Position numbers and translations under genes: made by a program. DNA of 27,740 bases from Oscillospiraceae bacterium. Its GTDB lineage: Bacteria > Bacillota > Clostridia > UMGS1810. The notes beneath the pieces are model-generated. The model worked only from the letters and a program-made list of their open reading frames with translations, was not told the origin of the DNA and ran no database searches. This document shows positions 15,542-23,328 of the stretch, piece after piece. Where the stretch lies: positions 1-27,740 of the forward strand of contig JAJXRJ010000029.1 of NCBI GenBank assembly GCA_021629085.1. The letters run 5' to 3'. Positions within the stretch are counted from its first letter, which is position 1. The number at the start of each line of letters is the position of its first letter.

Positions 15542-16328
15542 GAAAGGCCCCTCCTTCCTCCAGCCCTACGGTAAGCTCATCAATCGGGGCATCATAAATG
15601 GTCTCAATCATAGAAGCTGTTAATTTTTGGGGCACATCATTAAAAACAATACGCCCCTTGTGTATGCCCACGATGCGGTCGGCATAGGCCATGGCCACAT
15701 CTACCTGGTGCAGGTTTACAATACAGGCAATGTTCCGTTTTTTGGCCATTTCCTGAATCTGATTCATAATAATGCGTGAGGAACTGGGGTCAAGGGAAGC
15801 AATCGGTTCGTCACAAAGCAAAAGCGTCGGATCCTGCATTAATGCGCGGGCAATCCCCACCCTCTGCTTCTGTCCGCCGGAAAGCTCGCCGGTTTTTTTG
15901 TATATCATATCCTTTAGGCCAATCATATCCAAAATTTGCACTGCCTTTTGCTTATCTTCCTCCGTGTAGCGGCCCATTACCGCATCTGCCGTAGACATAT
16001 AGCCCAATCTGCCGTGCAGGACATTTTGAAATACCGACAGCCGGTATACCAGGTTAAACGACTGGAAAATCATACCAATTTTCCGGCGTGCCGTCTTAAG
16101 CTCCTTTTCCTTTTTGAGCTTTGCCATGTCCTTTCCGTCAAAAAGAATGCTGCCGTCCGTGGGCTCAATCATACGGTTGATACAGCGCAGGACAGTGGAT
16201 TTCCCCGCGCCGGACGGGCCGATGATAACGACTACTTCGCCGGCGTTTATCTGAAAGCTGACATCCTCAACCGCGCGGGCTTGCCCATAATACTTTTTTA
16301 AATGTACAAGTTCCAATACCTTTTCCAT
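15531..16328 (-). CDS. phnC: Phosphonate ABC transporter ATPase PhnC
   Basis: A 265-residue ABC ATPase powering phosphonate import. Walker A GPSGAGKS (37-44), Q-loop FQSFNLV, signature LSGGQKQR, Walker B LLLCDEP and switch histidine NLHQVDVA are in place. The run FNLVYRLSVFQNVLHGRLGY is highly typical of PhnC. ATG 16328 was chosen because AAGGA lies 10 bases upstream; an in-frame GTG at 16352 has no good site. It starts 30 bases after phnD. Confidence 0.96.
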   Translation of the reverse strand: MEKVLELVHLKKYYGQARAVEDVSFQINAGEVVVIIGPSGAGKSTVLRCINRMIEPTDGSILFDGKDMAKLKKEKELKTARRKIGMIFQSFNLVYRLSVFQNVLHGRLGYMSTADAVMGRYTEEDKQKAVQILDMIGLKDMIYKKTGELSGGQKQRVGIARALMQDPTLLLCDEPIASLDPSSSRIIMNQIQEMAKKRNIACIVNLHQVDVAMAYADRIVGIHKGRIVFNDVPQKLTASMIETIYDAPIDELTVGLEEGGAFHEG

Positions 16329-16358
16329 ATCCTTGCGATCCTTTCTTACCACAAAAGC

Positions 16359-17288
16359 CTAATCTGAGAGGTTATATTTTTCCTTCAGCTCCTGCAGATA
16401 GTCGTAATGGCTGTCTTCTGCCGGAATAAACCGCTCTTTCTCTTTTCCTTCCTCGTCGCCGAAAAATTCTGGATCATCGTAGTTAAGCAAAAATTCTTTT
16501 ATTTTGTCTTTAAGCTCCTGGGGCAAATCCTTTTGAACGGCAACTGGGTTCATCGGGATGATGGGGGATTCATGGATGATCTTTAGATCGCCCTCTTTGA
16601 TAATCCCGGCATCCAGCTGGTTATTCAAGGTGACAGAAGAGACCGCTGCAGCGTCTACATTTCCCTGGACAACCGCCTGCACCGAGCTGATATGCGAACC
16701 CGAATACATAGCGGATTTAAAAAATTTCCCATCCGTGTGCAGGTCGTCAAAGGTAAGTCCCAGTTCCGGCATTTCATTTAAAATAATGTCGGACGGGATG
16801 ATGTTGCCCGAGGTGGATTCCGGGTCGCAAAAGGCAAATGTCCTTCCTTTTAAATCCTGCAAAGTTTCTATATCGCTGTCCGCTTTTACTATAAACTGTG
16901 AAGTGTAGCCGCCTAAGCCGTCCTCGTTGCCGCGGACCACCAGCGCCTCTGCCCCGGCGCGCTCCCGCGCTGTCACATAAGAAAATGGGCCAAGCTCTGC
17001 AAGCTGTGCATTTCCGGTGCGCATAGCTTCAACTGCAGCGCTGTAGTCTGTTGCACGGTAAACCGTGCAGGGAATCCCCAGCGCTTTGGTCATATCCTCT
17101 GCCAAATCATCCTGCAGCTGCACATTTTTTTCTGAATCCTCGCCCGGGATCCGAATCATCACCAATTCTTTCAAACCATAATTATTTTCAGCGCTGGGCG
17201 CCTCGTTTCCCTGGGAAGCACAGCCTGCTGAAATTCCCACAAGCAATGCTGCAGCGATGCCTGCTGACAAAAACCGTTTTGCTCTCAT
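16359..17288 (-). CDS. phnD: Phosphonate-binding lipoprotein PhnD
   Basis: A 309-residue substrate-binding protein of the phosphate/phosphonate family. The N terminus is a lipoprotein signal with lipobox ISAGC (C23), so it is anchored outside the cell membrane. AELGPFSYVTAR and FAFCDPESTSGNIIPSDIIL are family motifs, the latter (D-P-x-STSG) being the anion-binding segment. GAGGA lies 10 bases before ATG 17288. As the first gene of the block it follows a promoter at 17407-17435 and a leader holding a large inverted repeat. Whether it prefers phosphonate, phosphite or phosphate cannot be told from sequence; the neighbours favour phosphonate. Confidence 0.95.
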   Translation of the reverse strand: MRAKRFLSAGIAAALLVGISAGCASQGNEAPSAENNYGLKELVMIRIPGEDSEKNVQLQDDLAEDMTKALGIPCTVYRATDYSAAVEAMRTGNAQLAELGPFSYVTARERAGAEALVVRGNEDGLGGYTSQFIVKADSDIETLQDLKGRTFAFCDPESTSGNIIPSDIILNEMPELGLTFDDLHTDGKFFKSAMYSGSHISSVQAVVQGNVDAAAVSSVTLNNQLDAGIIKEGDLKIIHESPIIPMNPVAVQKDLPQELKDKIKEFLLNYDDPEFFGDEEGKEKERFIPAEDSHYDYLQELKEKYNLSD

Positions 17289-17317
17289 ACTTCAATTTTC
17301 CTCGCTTTCTTTATAAA

Positions 17318-17371
17318 TTTACAACTTGATACTGCACTTTTCATTTTTTAATTTTAGCATCAGGTTGTAAA
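17318..17371. repeat. Imperfect 15-bp inverted repeat in the phn leader
   Basis: TTTACAACTTGATAC (17318-17332) and GCATCAGGTTGTAAA (17357-17371) are inverted copies with 13 of 15 positions matching across a 24-base gap. It lies between the predicted phn promoter and phnD. In RNA from the minus strand it could fold as a long hairpin with one mismatch and one G-U pair. In DNA it could be a double operator. There is no U tract after it, so it is not a normal terminator. Confidence 0.55.
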
Positions 17372-17406
17372 ATTTAAAGATTGACTTTGGCAAAAAGAAG
17401 TAAAAA

Positions 17407-17435
17407 TTTATAGATAAAAATGATGCGGATGTAAA
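17407..17435 (-). promoter_or_regulatory. Sigma-A-like promoter of the phn operon
   Basis: On the minus strand TTTACA (17430-17435) and TATAAA (17407-17412) are 17 bases apart, with a start predicted near 17400 and a leader of about 110 bases. TTTACA at the -35 looks like one half-repeat of a Pho box, but I found no properly spaced second copy, so phosphate control is not shown. Confidence 0.5.
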
Positions 17436-17678
17436 CAAACTATTTGGACTTTAAATAAAAACAACATTGCCGCTCAATCCGCTACCATTGTTGAATTGAA
17501 CTTTTACATGCAATGTAATAAAATTAAATGGGGATTTATGCTTACAGAAATGGGCTGTAGAAAATTTTTGAAAAAAAGAAATTGACTGAGGTACATATAT
17601 GAAGTATGCCTAAGAATGATTTTGATCCGTCGTTATGGAAGTTTTATGCAAAATCCTTATATTTCCAGGCATTAAAAA
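17436..17678. other. Intergenic AT-rich region without a recognisable gene
   Basis: No convincing protein gene is seen. A small perfect dyad TTACAT-GCA-ATGTAA lies at 17504-17518 and could be an operator. On the plus strand, TTGACT (17582-17587) followed by weak -10 candidates could start a short transcript ending at the hairpin 17679-17700. The only open frame in it is 19 codons long with no ribosome binding site. Confidence 0.35.
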
Positions 17679-17700
17679 GCGCGTGGTAAAAACCACGCGC
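17679..17700 (-). terminator. Bidirectional intrinsic terminator after the secreted-protein gene
   Basis: A perfect 9-bp stem (GCGCGTGGT and its complement) closes a four-base A loop. The minus-strand exit reads TTTTTAA, 16 bases past the stop at 17716, and the plus-strand exit reads TTTTGTTTTG, so it can act both ways. It insulates the phn promoter region from the gene to its right. Confidence 0.85.
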
Positions 17701-17715
17701 TTTTGTTTTGCTTTT

Positions 17716-19659
17716 TTAGTTGGTCAAGTCAATCTTGTAGATGTTGTTCACTTCCAGCACTTCGCCGTTTGCAAACGTTCTGCCTTCGTTGCTTCCAAAA
17801 TACATCTTATTGTCGTTATACTGCCGAATTTGCAGCTGTGCAAACGGATTTTCAATGCCTCTGACCGCCTCATAAGATACGGTAACGTCAATGCCCCCGT
17901 CTGCGCTGTACGCATGCGCTTTTACAATCGGAACTGCAGGAGTCAAAATTTCCGAATCCCCCTCTACACCTCCAGGGAGATCTGACGTATCGTAGCTTTC
18001 TACTTTGTCGCCGTTCTTGTCATAAAGATCCACAAAATCGCAGAAGCGCTGTGAGCTGGAGCACCGCATGATGGGCAGCATAGTCAAATAGCCGTTACCG
18101 GATGTAAAGTCGTCTACACACCACTCCATCGTCTGGTTGAGCTTCACACCGTCTTTTTGTGTAATGGTGTAATTTTTCGTGTGGGTACCCACTTTCTCAC
18201 CAGGCTTGTTGCAGCGGTTCACGTCTGCTACCTGTTGGAATTCAATGGTGCTGCCGCTGTACCACTTGCCGCCCTCTGAGAGGGAAACGGGCTCGCCGTC
18301 AATTTTTAATGCAACGCTGGTGAGGTTTTCGTCACCATGGAAGCCGCCGATAAAGTCCTTTGCACCTTTTTCCTGAATGGCCATTTCCCACTCGCCGTTG
18401 TTGATAATTTGCGTGCCGCCAAAAAGGGTTTGGAAGGTTGGTACGCCGCTGCCGTCGTCTGTGCGTTCCGCCCCATAAGCACACCGGATCCGATATAAAT
18501 TCAGGTTGGAATCGTGCTCTTTATTTAGATCAGTCAAGGCATCCTCGTTAAACGGCTTGTTGACATATTGGAAATTATATCTCACATATTTTTTGCTGAT
18601 CGCTTTAGAGCCCTTCACATACACCTGGAAAGAGCCATAGTCATTGCCGCTTTCGGGGTTTTGCACATTTACCCAAATTTCTTCCGGATCTACAATCAAA
18701 TTTTTAAGCGCCTCTTTTTCTACAATCGGCGCGAGCGTGCCCATGTTCCACAAAAATGCTTCTATGCTGTACCCCTCGCCGCCGTCTGGAATTATCACGT
18801 CTTTTTCAAATTTTGTTTCGCCGTCTGCCTTAGAAAGCGTTTTGCTGACCATGTCCACCGCTTTCACAACGCCGTTTTCATCCTTTAAGCAAACAAGCAG
18901 TGCCAAATCTGCTGGTGTTTCGTCATTGTTGGTCACATGTGCGCTTGCAGTAATGGTGTCCCCCGCCTCAAACATGGCGGCAGGATTGCCGGCATCGTCA
19001 GTAAACGCCACTGTTGTGGAACTGATTCCCGTGGGCGGAACCTCCCAGATTTCAATGTCGTCTATGTAAATCGTTTTCGCAACGGTTTGGGAGTCAGCCA
19101 GCTGCTGGCACACGCCAATCAGGTTATAGTTTCCTGCAATTTCTTCGTCCGAAATGGTAAACTCAAACTCAACCTCGTTCCACTCGCCTACTTTTGCCGC
19201 TTTAAGATCAACCGTGCTTTTCGACGTTGTGGCAGCAGTAGAAACTGTCCCGTAAACGCCCACACGGACGCTAACAGTTTCTATGTCCGCGCCCCCTGAA
19301 ATGTCTGTGGGCATTACCCACATGGAAACTTTAAATTTCCGGCCTTTATCGGCGTTGGTTAAGTCGCTTTCTGAAAACATGTGGTTGAGCTTAATACGCC
19401 GGTAATCTTTCACACGGTCGCCAAACTTAACACTTTTGGTGCCCGAGTGTGCCTGATCCGTTGTAATCTCCACGGTAGGAGTCCCGCCGTCGCCGCCTAA
19501 CACGTAGTCAGACCCCTCTGTCAGGGACGAAACGGTTTCAAAGTCAAACGTTTTTGCCAGCACATAGCCGTCATACGGCCCCTCAGCCAATGTTTGCGCC
19601 GGCAGCAGTGCCAAAAGCATGGCCAATGCCAGAACAACTGAAAAAACTTTTTTCATCAT
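17716..19659 (-). CDS. Secreted protein with carbohydrate-binding-module-like N-terminal domain, function unknown
   Basis: A 647-residue exported protein. The signal peptide (about 1-26, cleaved near QTLAEG) is clear. Residues about 30-210 look like a beta-sandwich carbohydrate-binding module: AHSGTKSVKFG, then GRKFKVSMWV and TIYIDDIEIWE, the usual closing strand of CBM4/9/22-like folds. A second beta-rich part (about 213-325) resembles Ig-like repeats. The rest, including FIGGFHGDENLTSVAL and DVNRCNKPGEKVG, I do not recognise. There is no sortase, S-layer or membrane anchor, so it is probably released. No catalytic motif is visible. ATG 19659 and ATG 19656 are both possible (AAGGA 5 or 8 bases upstream). 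It has its own promoter and terminator. Confidence 0.8.
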   Translation of the reverse strand: MMKKVFSVVLALAMLLALLPAQTLAEGPYDGYVLAKTFDFETVSSLTEGSDYVLGGDGGTPTVEITTDQAHSGTKSVKFGDRVKDYRRIKLNHMFSESDLTNADKGRKFKVSMWVMPTDISGGADIETVSVRVGVYGTVSTAATTSKSTVDLKAAKVGEWNEVEFEFTISDEEIAGNYNLIGVCQQLADSQTVAKTIYIDDIEIWEVPPTGISSTTVAFTDDAGNPAAMFEAGDTITASAHVTNNDETPADLALLVCLKDENGVVKAVDMVSKTLSKADGETKFEKDVIIPDGGEGYSIEAFLWNMGTLAPIVEKEALKNLIVDPEEIWVNVQNPESGNDYGSFQVYVKGSKAISKKYVRYNFQYVNKPFNEDALTDLNKEHDSNLNLYRIRCAYGAERTDDGSGVPTFQTLFGGTQIINNGEWEMAIQEKGAKDFIGGFHGDENLTSVALKIDGEPVSLSEGGKWYSGSTIEFQQVADVNRCNKPGEKVGTHTKNYTITQKDGVKLNQTMEWCVDDFTSGNGYLTMLPIMRCSSSQRFCDFVDLYDKNGDKVESYDTSDLPGGVEGDSEILTPAVPIVKAHAYSADGGIDVTVSYEAVRGIENPFAQLQIRQYNDNKMYFGSNEGRTFANGEVLEVNNIYKIDLTN

Positions 19660-19698
19660 TCTCTTCCTTTCTGCAAATAATACTTTGTATACAGATTG

Positions 19699-19727
19699 AT
19701 TATACTAGATTTTTTGCACAAAGTAAA
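19699..19727 (-). promoter_or_regulatory. Sigma-A-like promoter of the secreted-protein gene
   Basis: On the minus strand TTTACT (19722-19727) and a perfect TATAAT (19699-19704) are 17 bases apart. The start falls near 19692, about 33 bases before the ATG. Confidence 0.6.
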
Positions 19728-19743
19728 GTCATTTTTTTAAAAT
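19714..19743 (+). promoter_or_regulatory. Sigma-A-like promoter of the acyl-CoA-synthetase gene
   Basis: TTGCAC (19714-19719) and TAAAAT (19738-19743) are 18 bases apart on the plus strand, placing the start near 19750 and leaving just room for the AGGAG before ATG 19767. It overlaps the divergent minus-strand promoter, so the two may compete for polymerase. Confidence 0.4.
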
Positions 19744-19766
19744 TATAAAAGAAAGGAGCCGCGGCC

Positions 19767-21464
19767 ATGAAGCAGACCGCTTCAAAAAAACTGCAACAAC
19801 AGGCATACCGCGTCCGGCCCATTTTTGATATCAAAGATTTGCTTGCAAAAAGCGCACAGCGGTTTGGCAGCCGGCCGGCATTTCTTTTAAAAAATGAGCA
19901 AAAAAGGCTGTACCCAGTTTCCTACACAGAGCTTTACACCGCCTACCGGGCACTGTGCACCGCACTGCTTTGCCAAGGGCTTGGCCCCCGCGACAAAATT
20001 GCAATTGTTGGCGCCAACAGCTTTTTATGGGCCATCTCCTATCTTGCCGCAACAACCGTCGGCGTGGCAGTGCCGCTTGACCGGGAGCTTTCCGGCGCGG
20101 ACATTGCAGTATTTTTAGAAAAGACGCAAACAAAGGTGCTCATTGGCGACAGGGCAGCGCTAAAAAAGCTTGCCGGGCTTTGCGTGCCTGCCAAAACCAT
20201 TTCGATGGAAACCGGCATCCCAACGCTGATTTCTAAAGGGCAGTCGCTTCGAAAGCAGGGCAATGCCGCATTTGAGGCCATTTCCATCCACCCGGACGAA
20301 ATGCGGGTGCTCATTCTCACATCCGGCACCTCCGGCTATGCGAAGGGCGTATGCTTGTCGCACAAAAACATTTGTGAAAACATTCTCTCCACTGCCAAAA
20401 TGGTGCGGGTAAAGCCCACCGACCGCGCGCTTTCCATTTTGCCGCTGCACCACACCTACGAATGCACCCTCGGATTTTTAATGATGCTTTACAGCGGCGC
20501 CTGCATCTCCTACTGCGACGGGCTGCGGCATATCAACAAAAATATGCTGGAATCAAAACCCACCTTTGTGGTTGCCGTGCCCATTTTATTAGAATCCATG
20601 CAAAAGCGGATTTTTTCTACGATTATAAAGGGGCTGCCCCGCCGTTTTGCCAGGCAGGCGGCAGATCAAGCGCCCAGCGCTTTTCTAAATCAGCTTCCTT
20701 TTTATATATTAGCCGCCATTAAAAACAAGGTTCGCCGCGCACTTGGCGGCAAGCTGCACACATTCATTGTGGGCGGCGCGCCTGTGGATCCGGAAACCAT
20801 CCGCTTTTTCTTAAAGCTTGGCATCCGCGCGCTGCAAGGCTACGGCCTCACTGAGTGCGCACCGCTGCTTGCCGGCAACAACGATTTTTTTGTCAACGAA
20901 AGCTCTGCCGGGCTTGCCATTCCCGGCGTGGAACTTAAAATTTGCAACCCCGGGCCGGATGGGATCGGCGAAATTTTAGCGCGGGGAAACAACATTATGC
21001 TGGGGTATTACAACGACATTGCGGCAACCGAAGCGGTCATGCGCGGCGGTTGGTTTCACACCGGGGATCTGGGCTATTTGGACAAGGATGGGTTTTTATA
21101 CATCACCGGGCGCAAAAAGAATGTGATTATTGCAAAAAATGGAAAAAATATCTATCCAGAAGAACTGGAAGAAGTGCTGCTGCGCCACCCGTTCATCAAA
21201 GAGGTTTTGATTTTGGGCGTCCCCCAAAAAGACGACATTGTCATAGAGGCGCGTATTTATCCAGACTACGAGGCCATAAAGCGTGCGCAAAAAATATCGG
21301 ATTGCACGCAAAAAGAGGCTGCGGACTGCCTTTTAAAGGTGGTTCAGTCTGTCAACAGCACCCTTCCCATGCACAAAAAAATCCGGCGTGTACACGTGCG
21401 CGAAACGCCGTTTGAAAAGACCACCTCTCAAAAAATGAAACGGCATGGGCAAAACTTAACCTGA
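19767..21464 (+). CDS. AMP-forming acyl-CoA synthetase / acid-thiol ligase
   Basis: A 565-residue adenylate-forming enzyme that activates a carboxylic acid with ATP and transfers it to CoA or another thiol. Motifs in order are TSGTSGYAKG (185-194, ATP-binding loop), GYGLTECAP, HTGDLGY (TGD 432-434), GRKKNVI, GKNIYPEELE, and the C-terminal KTTSQKMKR with the catalytic lysine at K556. At position 555 the usual glycine of the A10 motif (SGK) is replaced by Q. The pattern fits long-chain acyl-CoA synthetases, including the HHTYE element after the first domain, but chain length is not certain. GGAG lies 8 bases before ATG 19767. It is followed by mltG, which has its own promoter. Confidence 0.92.
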   Translation: MKQTASKKLQQQAYRVRPIFDIKDLLAKSAQRFGSRPAFLLKNEQKRLYPVSYTELYTAYRALCTALLCQGLGPRDKIAIVGANSFLWAISYLAATTVGVAVPLDRELSGADIAVFLEKTQTKVLIGDRAALKKLAGLCVPAKTISMETGIPTLISKGQSLRKQGNAAFEAISIHPDEMRVLILTSGTSGYAKGVCLSHKNICENILSTAKMVRVKPTDRALSILPLHHTYECTLGFLMMLYSGACISYCDGLRHINKNMLESKPTFVVAVPILLESMQKRIFSTIIKGLPRRFARQAADQAPSAFLNQLPFYILAAIKNKVRRALGGKLHTFIVGGAPVDPETIRFFLKLGIRALQGYGLTECAPLLAGNNDFFVNESSAGLAIPGVELKICNPGPDGIGEILARGNNIMLGYYNDIAATEAVMRGGWFHTGDLGYLDKDGFLYITGRKKNVIIAKNGKNIYPEELEEVLLRHPFIKEVLILGVPQKDDIVIEARIYPDYEAIKRAQKISDCTQKEAADCLLKVVQSVNSTLPMHKKIRRVHVRETPFEKTTSQKMKRHGQNLT

Positions 21465-21503
21465 CCGCAGCTTGTGCATTTTTTGCAAAATAGGGCAAAT
21501 TGA

Positions 21504-21532
21504 TTGCGTTTTTTGTAAATCTATGGTACAAT
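21504..21532 (+). promoter_or_regulatory. Sigma-A-like promoter of mltG
   Basis: TTGCGT (21504-21509) and TACAAT (21527-21532) are 17 bases apart, giving a start near 21539, about 42 bases before the GTG start codon. Confidence 0.55.
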
Positions 21533-21580
21533 GCGGTTGAATTTGTCCCTTACGCGGATATGCACACAGGAGGTTCCATT

Positions 21581-22594
21581 GTGAAACTATTTAGAAAACT
21601 GCTGGTTTTACTGATACTCATCGCGGCGGCCGTTATGCTCTACGGGCCTGTTAACGAATATTTCCGTCCGTCAAAAGAGGGCGGGATGCCCGTGACTGTC
21701 ACCATCCCACAGGGCGCATCTGTCAGCGATATTGCCGGCATTTTACAGGAAAACGGGCTGATTGAACACAAATGGGTGTTTCAATTAAAGGCCAAGCTCT
21801 CCTCCCATGGCAGCGCGCTGCGCTACGGCACCTTTGAGCTCCACGACAATATGAGCTTGTCGGATATCATCTACACCCTCGCAACCAAAGGCGATGCTGC
21901 AAATACCTTTACGCTCACCATCCCGGAAGGGTATTCCGCTGAAAAAATTGCCGTGCTGCTGGAAGAAAAGCAAATCTGTACGGCAGAGGATTTTTTAGAT
22001 GCGCTGGAAAACGGAAGCTATTCCTACGATTTTATCCAGGATATCCCGTCCGACAAACCGTACAATTACAAATTGCAGGGGTTTTTATTCCCCAGCACGT
22101 ATGAATTTTACAATGATGCCACCCCCAACCACATCATCGACACCATGCTGGGCGAATTTGACCGGCAGTACCAATCCATCGACAAGGGCAAAAACAAAAA
22201 GACGCTCTACGACATTGTCACCATGGCCTCGCTCATTGAGCGCGAAGCCCGGCTTCCCGAAGAGCGCACAACCATTGCAGGCGTCATCCAAAACCGGCTG
22301 GACATTGACATGCTGCTTCAGGTGGACGCAACGGTCATCTACGCCATCTCGGACGGCTTGTACGACGTGGACACCGTTTATTACAAAGATTTAGAAACCA
22401 ACTCCCCTTACAACACCTATCGATTCAAAGGGCTTCCCGCCGGGCCGATTTGCAGCCCCGGGCTGGACTCCCTAAAGGCGGCTATTTTCCCAGAACAGCA
22501 CGAATACTACTATTATCACACCGACGAAGTCAAAAAAGACGGCAGCCACATTTTCACCAAAGATTTTTCCAGCCATCAAAATACCATGCAGTAA
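21581..22594 (+). CDS. mltG: Endolytic murein transglycosylase MltG
   Basis: A 337-residue cell-wall enzyme that cuts nascent peptidoglycan glycan strands and so helps set their length. A single membrane anchor lies near residues 8-24, followed outside the cell by a LysM-like part (PQGASVSDIAGILQENGLI) and the YceG/MltG catalytic domain. The catalytic glutamate is in MASLIERE (E220). LQGFLFPSTYEF and LLQVDATVIYA are family signatures. Start GTG 21581 has a perfect AGGAGG 7 bases upstream; the frame is open for 27 more codons upstream, but that region contains the promoter. A terminator begins at its stop codon. Confidence 0.95.
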   Translation: MKLFRKLLVLLILIAAAVMLYGPVNEYFRPSKEGGMPVTVTIPQGASVSDIAGILQENGLIEHKWVFQLKAKLSSHGSALRYGTFELHDNMSLSDIIYTLATKGDAANTFTLTIPEGYSAEKIAVLLEEKQICTAEDFLDALENGSYSYDFIQDIPSDKPYNYKLQGFLFPSTYEFYNDATPNHIIDTMLGEFDRQYQSIDKGKNKKTLYDIVTMASLIEREARLPEERTTIAGVIQNRLDIDMLLQVDATVIYAISDGLYDVDTVYYKDLETNSPYNTYRFKGLPAGPICSPGLDSLKAAIFPEQHEYYYYHTDEVKKDGSHIFTKDFSSHQNTMQ

Positions 22595-22624
22595 AAAAGA
22601 CGGGCAAAAAAGCCCGTCTTTTTT
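22593..22624. terminator. Bidirectional terminator shared by mltG and the cysteine hydrolase gene
   Basis: A GC core GACGGGC/GCCCGTC flanked by A and T runs gives a 13-bp stem with a six-A loop. It begins within the mltG stop codon and ends within the stop codon of the minus-strand gene. Both exits are U-rich. Confidence 0.9.
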
Positions 22625-23153
22625 ATTCATTTTCAATATAAATCTGGCATTGGCGCATTGCATCAAGCGCGGTTTGATGCGTTTTTGGCGTAACGCCCGC
22701 ACAGCAGGCAGCGTCCACCGTCACCCGCAGCTCCGGCGCGGCGGCCTTTAGGAGCATTGCGTTTGATATGACGCAGATATCTGTGCAAACACCAATGAGG
22801 ACAACTTCTTTCAACCCCTCTATGCACATCTGTTTCACATCCGCAGCAAGCGCTTCTGACCCAAACGCTCCTTTTTGATACACCTTTGCACGCCGCTGTT
22901 TTTGCAGCCCCTCCAAAACCGTCGGGAGCGCCCAGCCCTGTGTGCCTGCAAGGCAATGCGCGACTGGCAAAAGCCGCCCCTCCTGCGTGTCCCTGTATGC
23001 CGCATCATGCGTGTCCATGGTAAACACCACTTCGCCGTCAAACGTTTCAATTTTTTTTGCCACAGCCGGTAAAATGGCCTGTGCCTCCGCGCTGCCCAGC
23101 GCGCCGTCAATAAAGTCGTTTTGCATATCCACAACCACCAAAAGCCGCTGCAT
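22623..23153 (-). CDS. Isochorismatase-superfamily cysteine hydrolase, nicotinamidase-like
   Basis: A 176-residue hydrolase. The catalytic triad is visible as D9 (VVDMQNDF), K94 (YQKGAFGS) and C127 (GVCTDICV). D47, H49 and H66 match the metal-binding Asp-His-His positions of nicotinamidases, suggesting conversion of nicotinamide to nicotinate for NAD salvage. Other amide substrates are possible in this superfamily. ATG 23153 is preferred, with a GGGGGG tract 6 bases upstream; ATG 23159 lies against that tract and a TTG at 23183 has no site. It is a single gene with its own promoter, convergent with mltG. Confidence 0.85.
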   Translation of the reverse strand: MQRLLVVVDMQNDFIDGALGSAEAQAILPAVAKKIETFDGEVVFTMDTHDAAYRDTQEGRLLPVAHCLAGTQGWALPTVLEGLQKQRRAKVYQKGAFGSEALAADVKQMCIEGLKEVVLIGVCTDICVISNAMLLKAAAPELRVTVDAACCAGVTPKTHQTALDAMRQCQIYIENE

Positions 23154-23196
23154 ATACATCCCCCCGCTTCTTTTCTGTTCCAAATACGTTTGTTTT

Positions 23197-23226
23197 ATTA
23201 TACGCTTATCCGCCGCCGCCTGTCAA
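23197..23226 (-). promoter_or_regulatory. Sigma-A promoter of the cysteine hydrolase gene
   Basis: On the minus strand a perfect TTGACA (23221-23226) and perfect TATAAT (23197-23202) are 18 bases apart, the best consensus match in the window. Confidence 0.75.
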
Positions 23227-23263
23227 GGATGCAAAACCCACGCATTTTGCCATGCCGCACAAT

Positions 23264-23292
23264 TTGACAAACTGCCCAAGGCATGATACACT
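23264..23292 (+). promoter_or_regulatory. Sigma-A promoter of the HAD phosphatase gene
   Basis: Perfect TTGACA (23264-23269) and TACACT (23287-23292) are 17 bases apart, with a start near 23299, about 30 bases before the ATG. Confidence 0.65.
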
Positions 23293-23328
23293 GTTTACCA
23301 GCAAATTATAAATTAGGAAGGAACTATC

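Noticed and set aside
17360..17440. Pho box before the phn operon
   Set aside because: TTTACA-like hexamers occur, but not as direct repeats with the regular spacing needed for PhoP-type binding.
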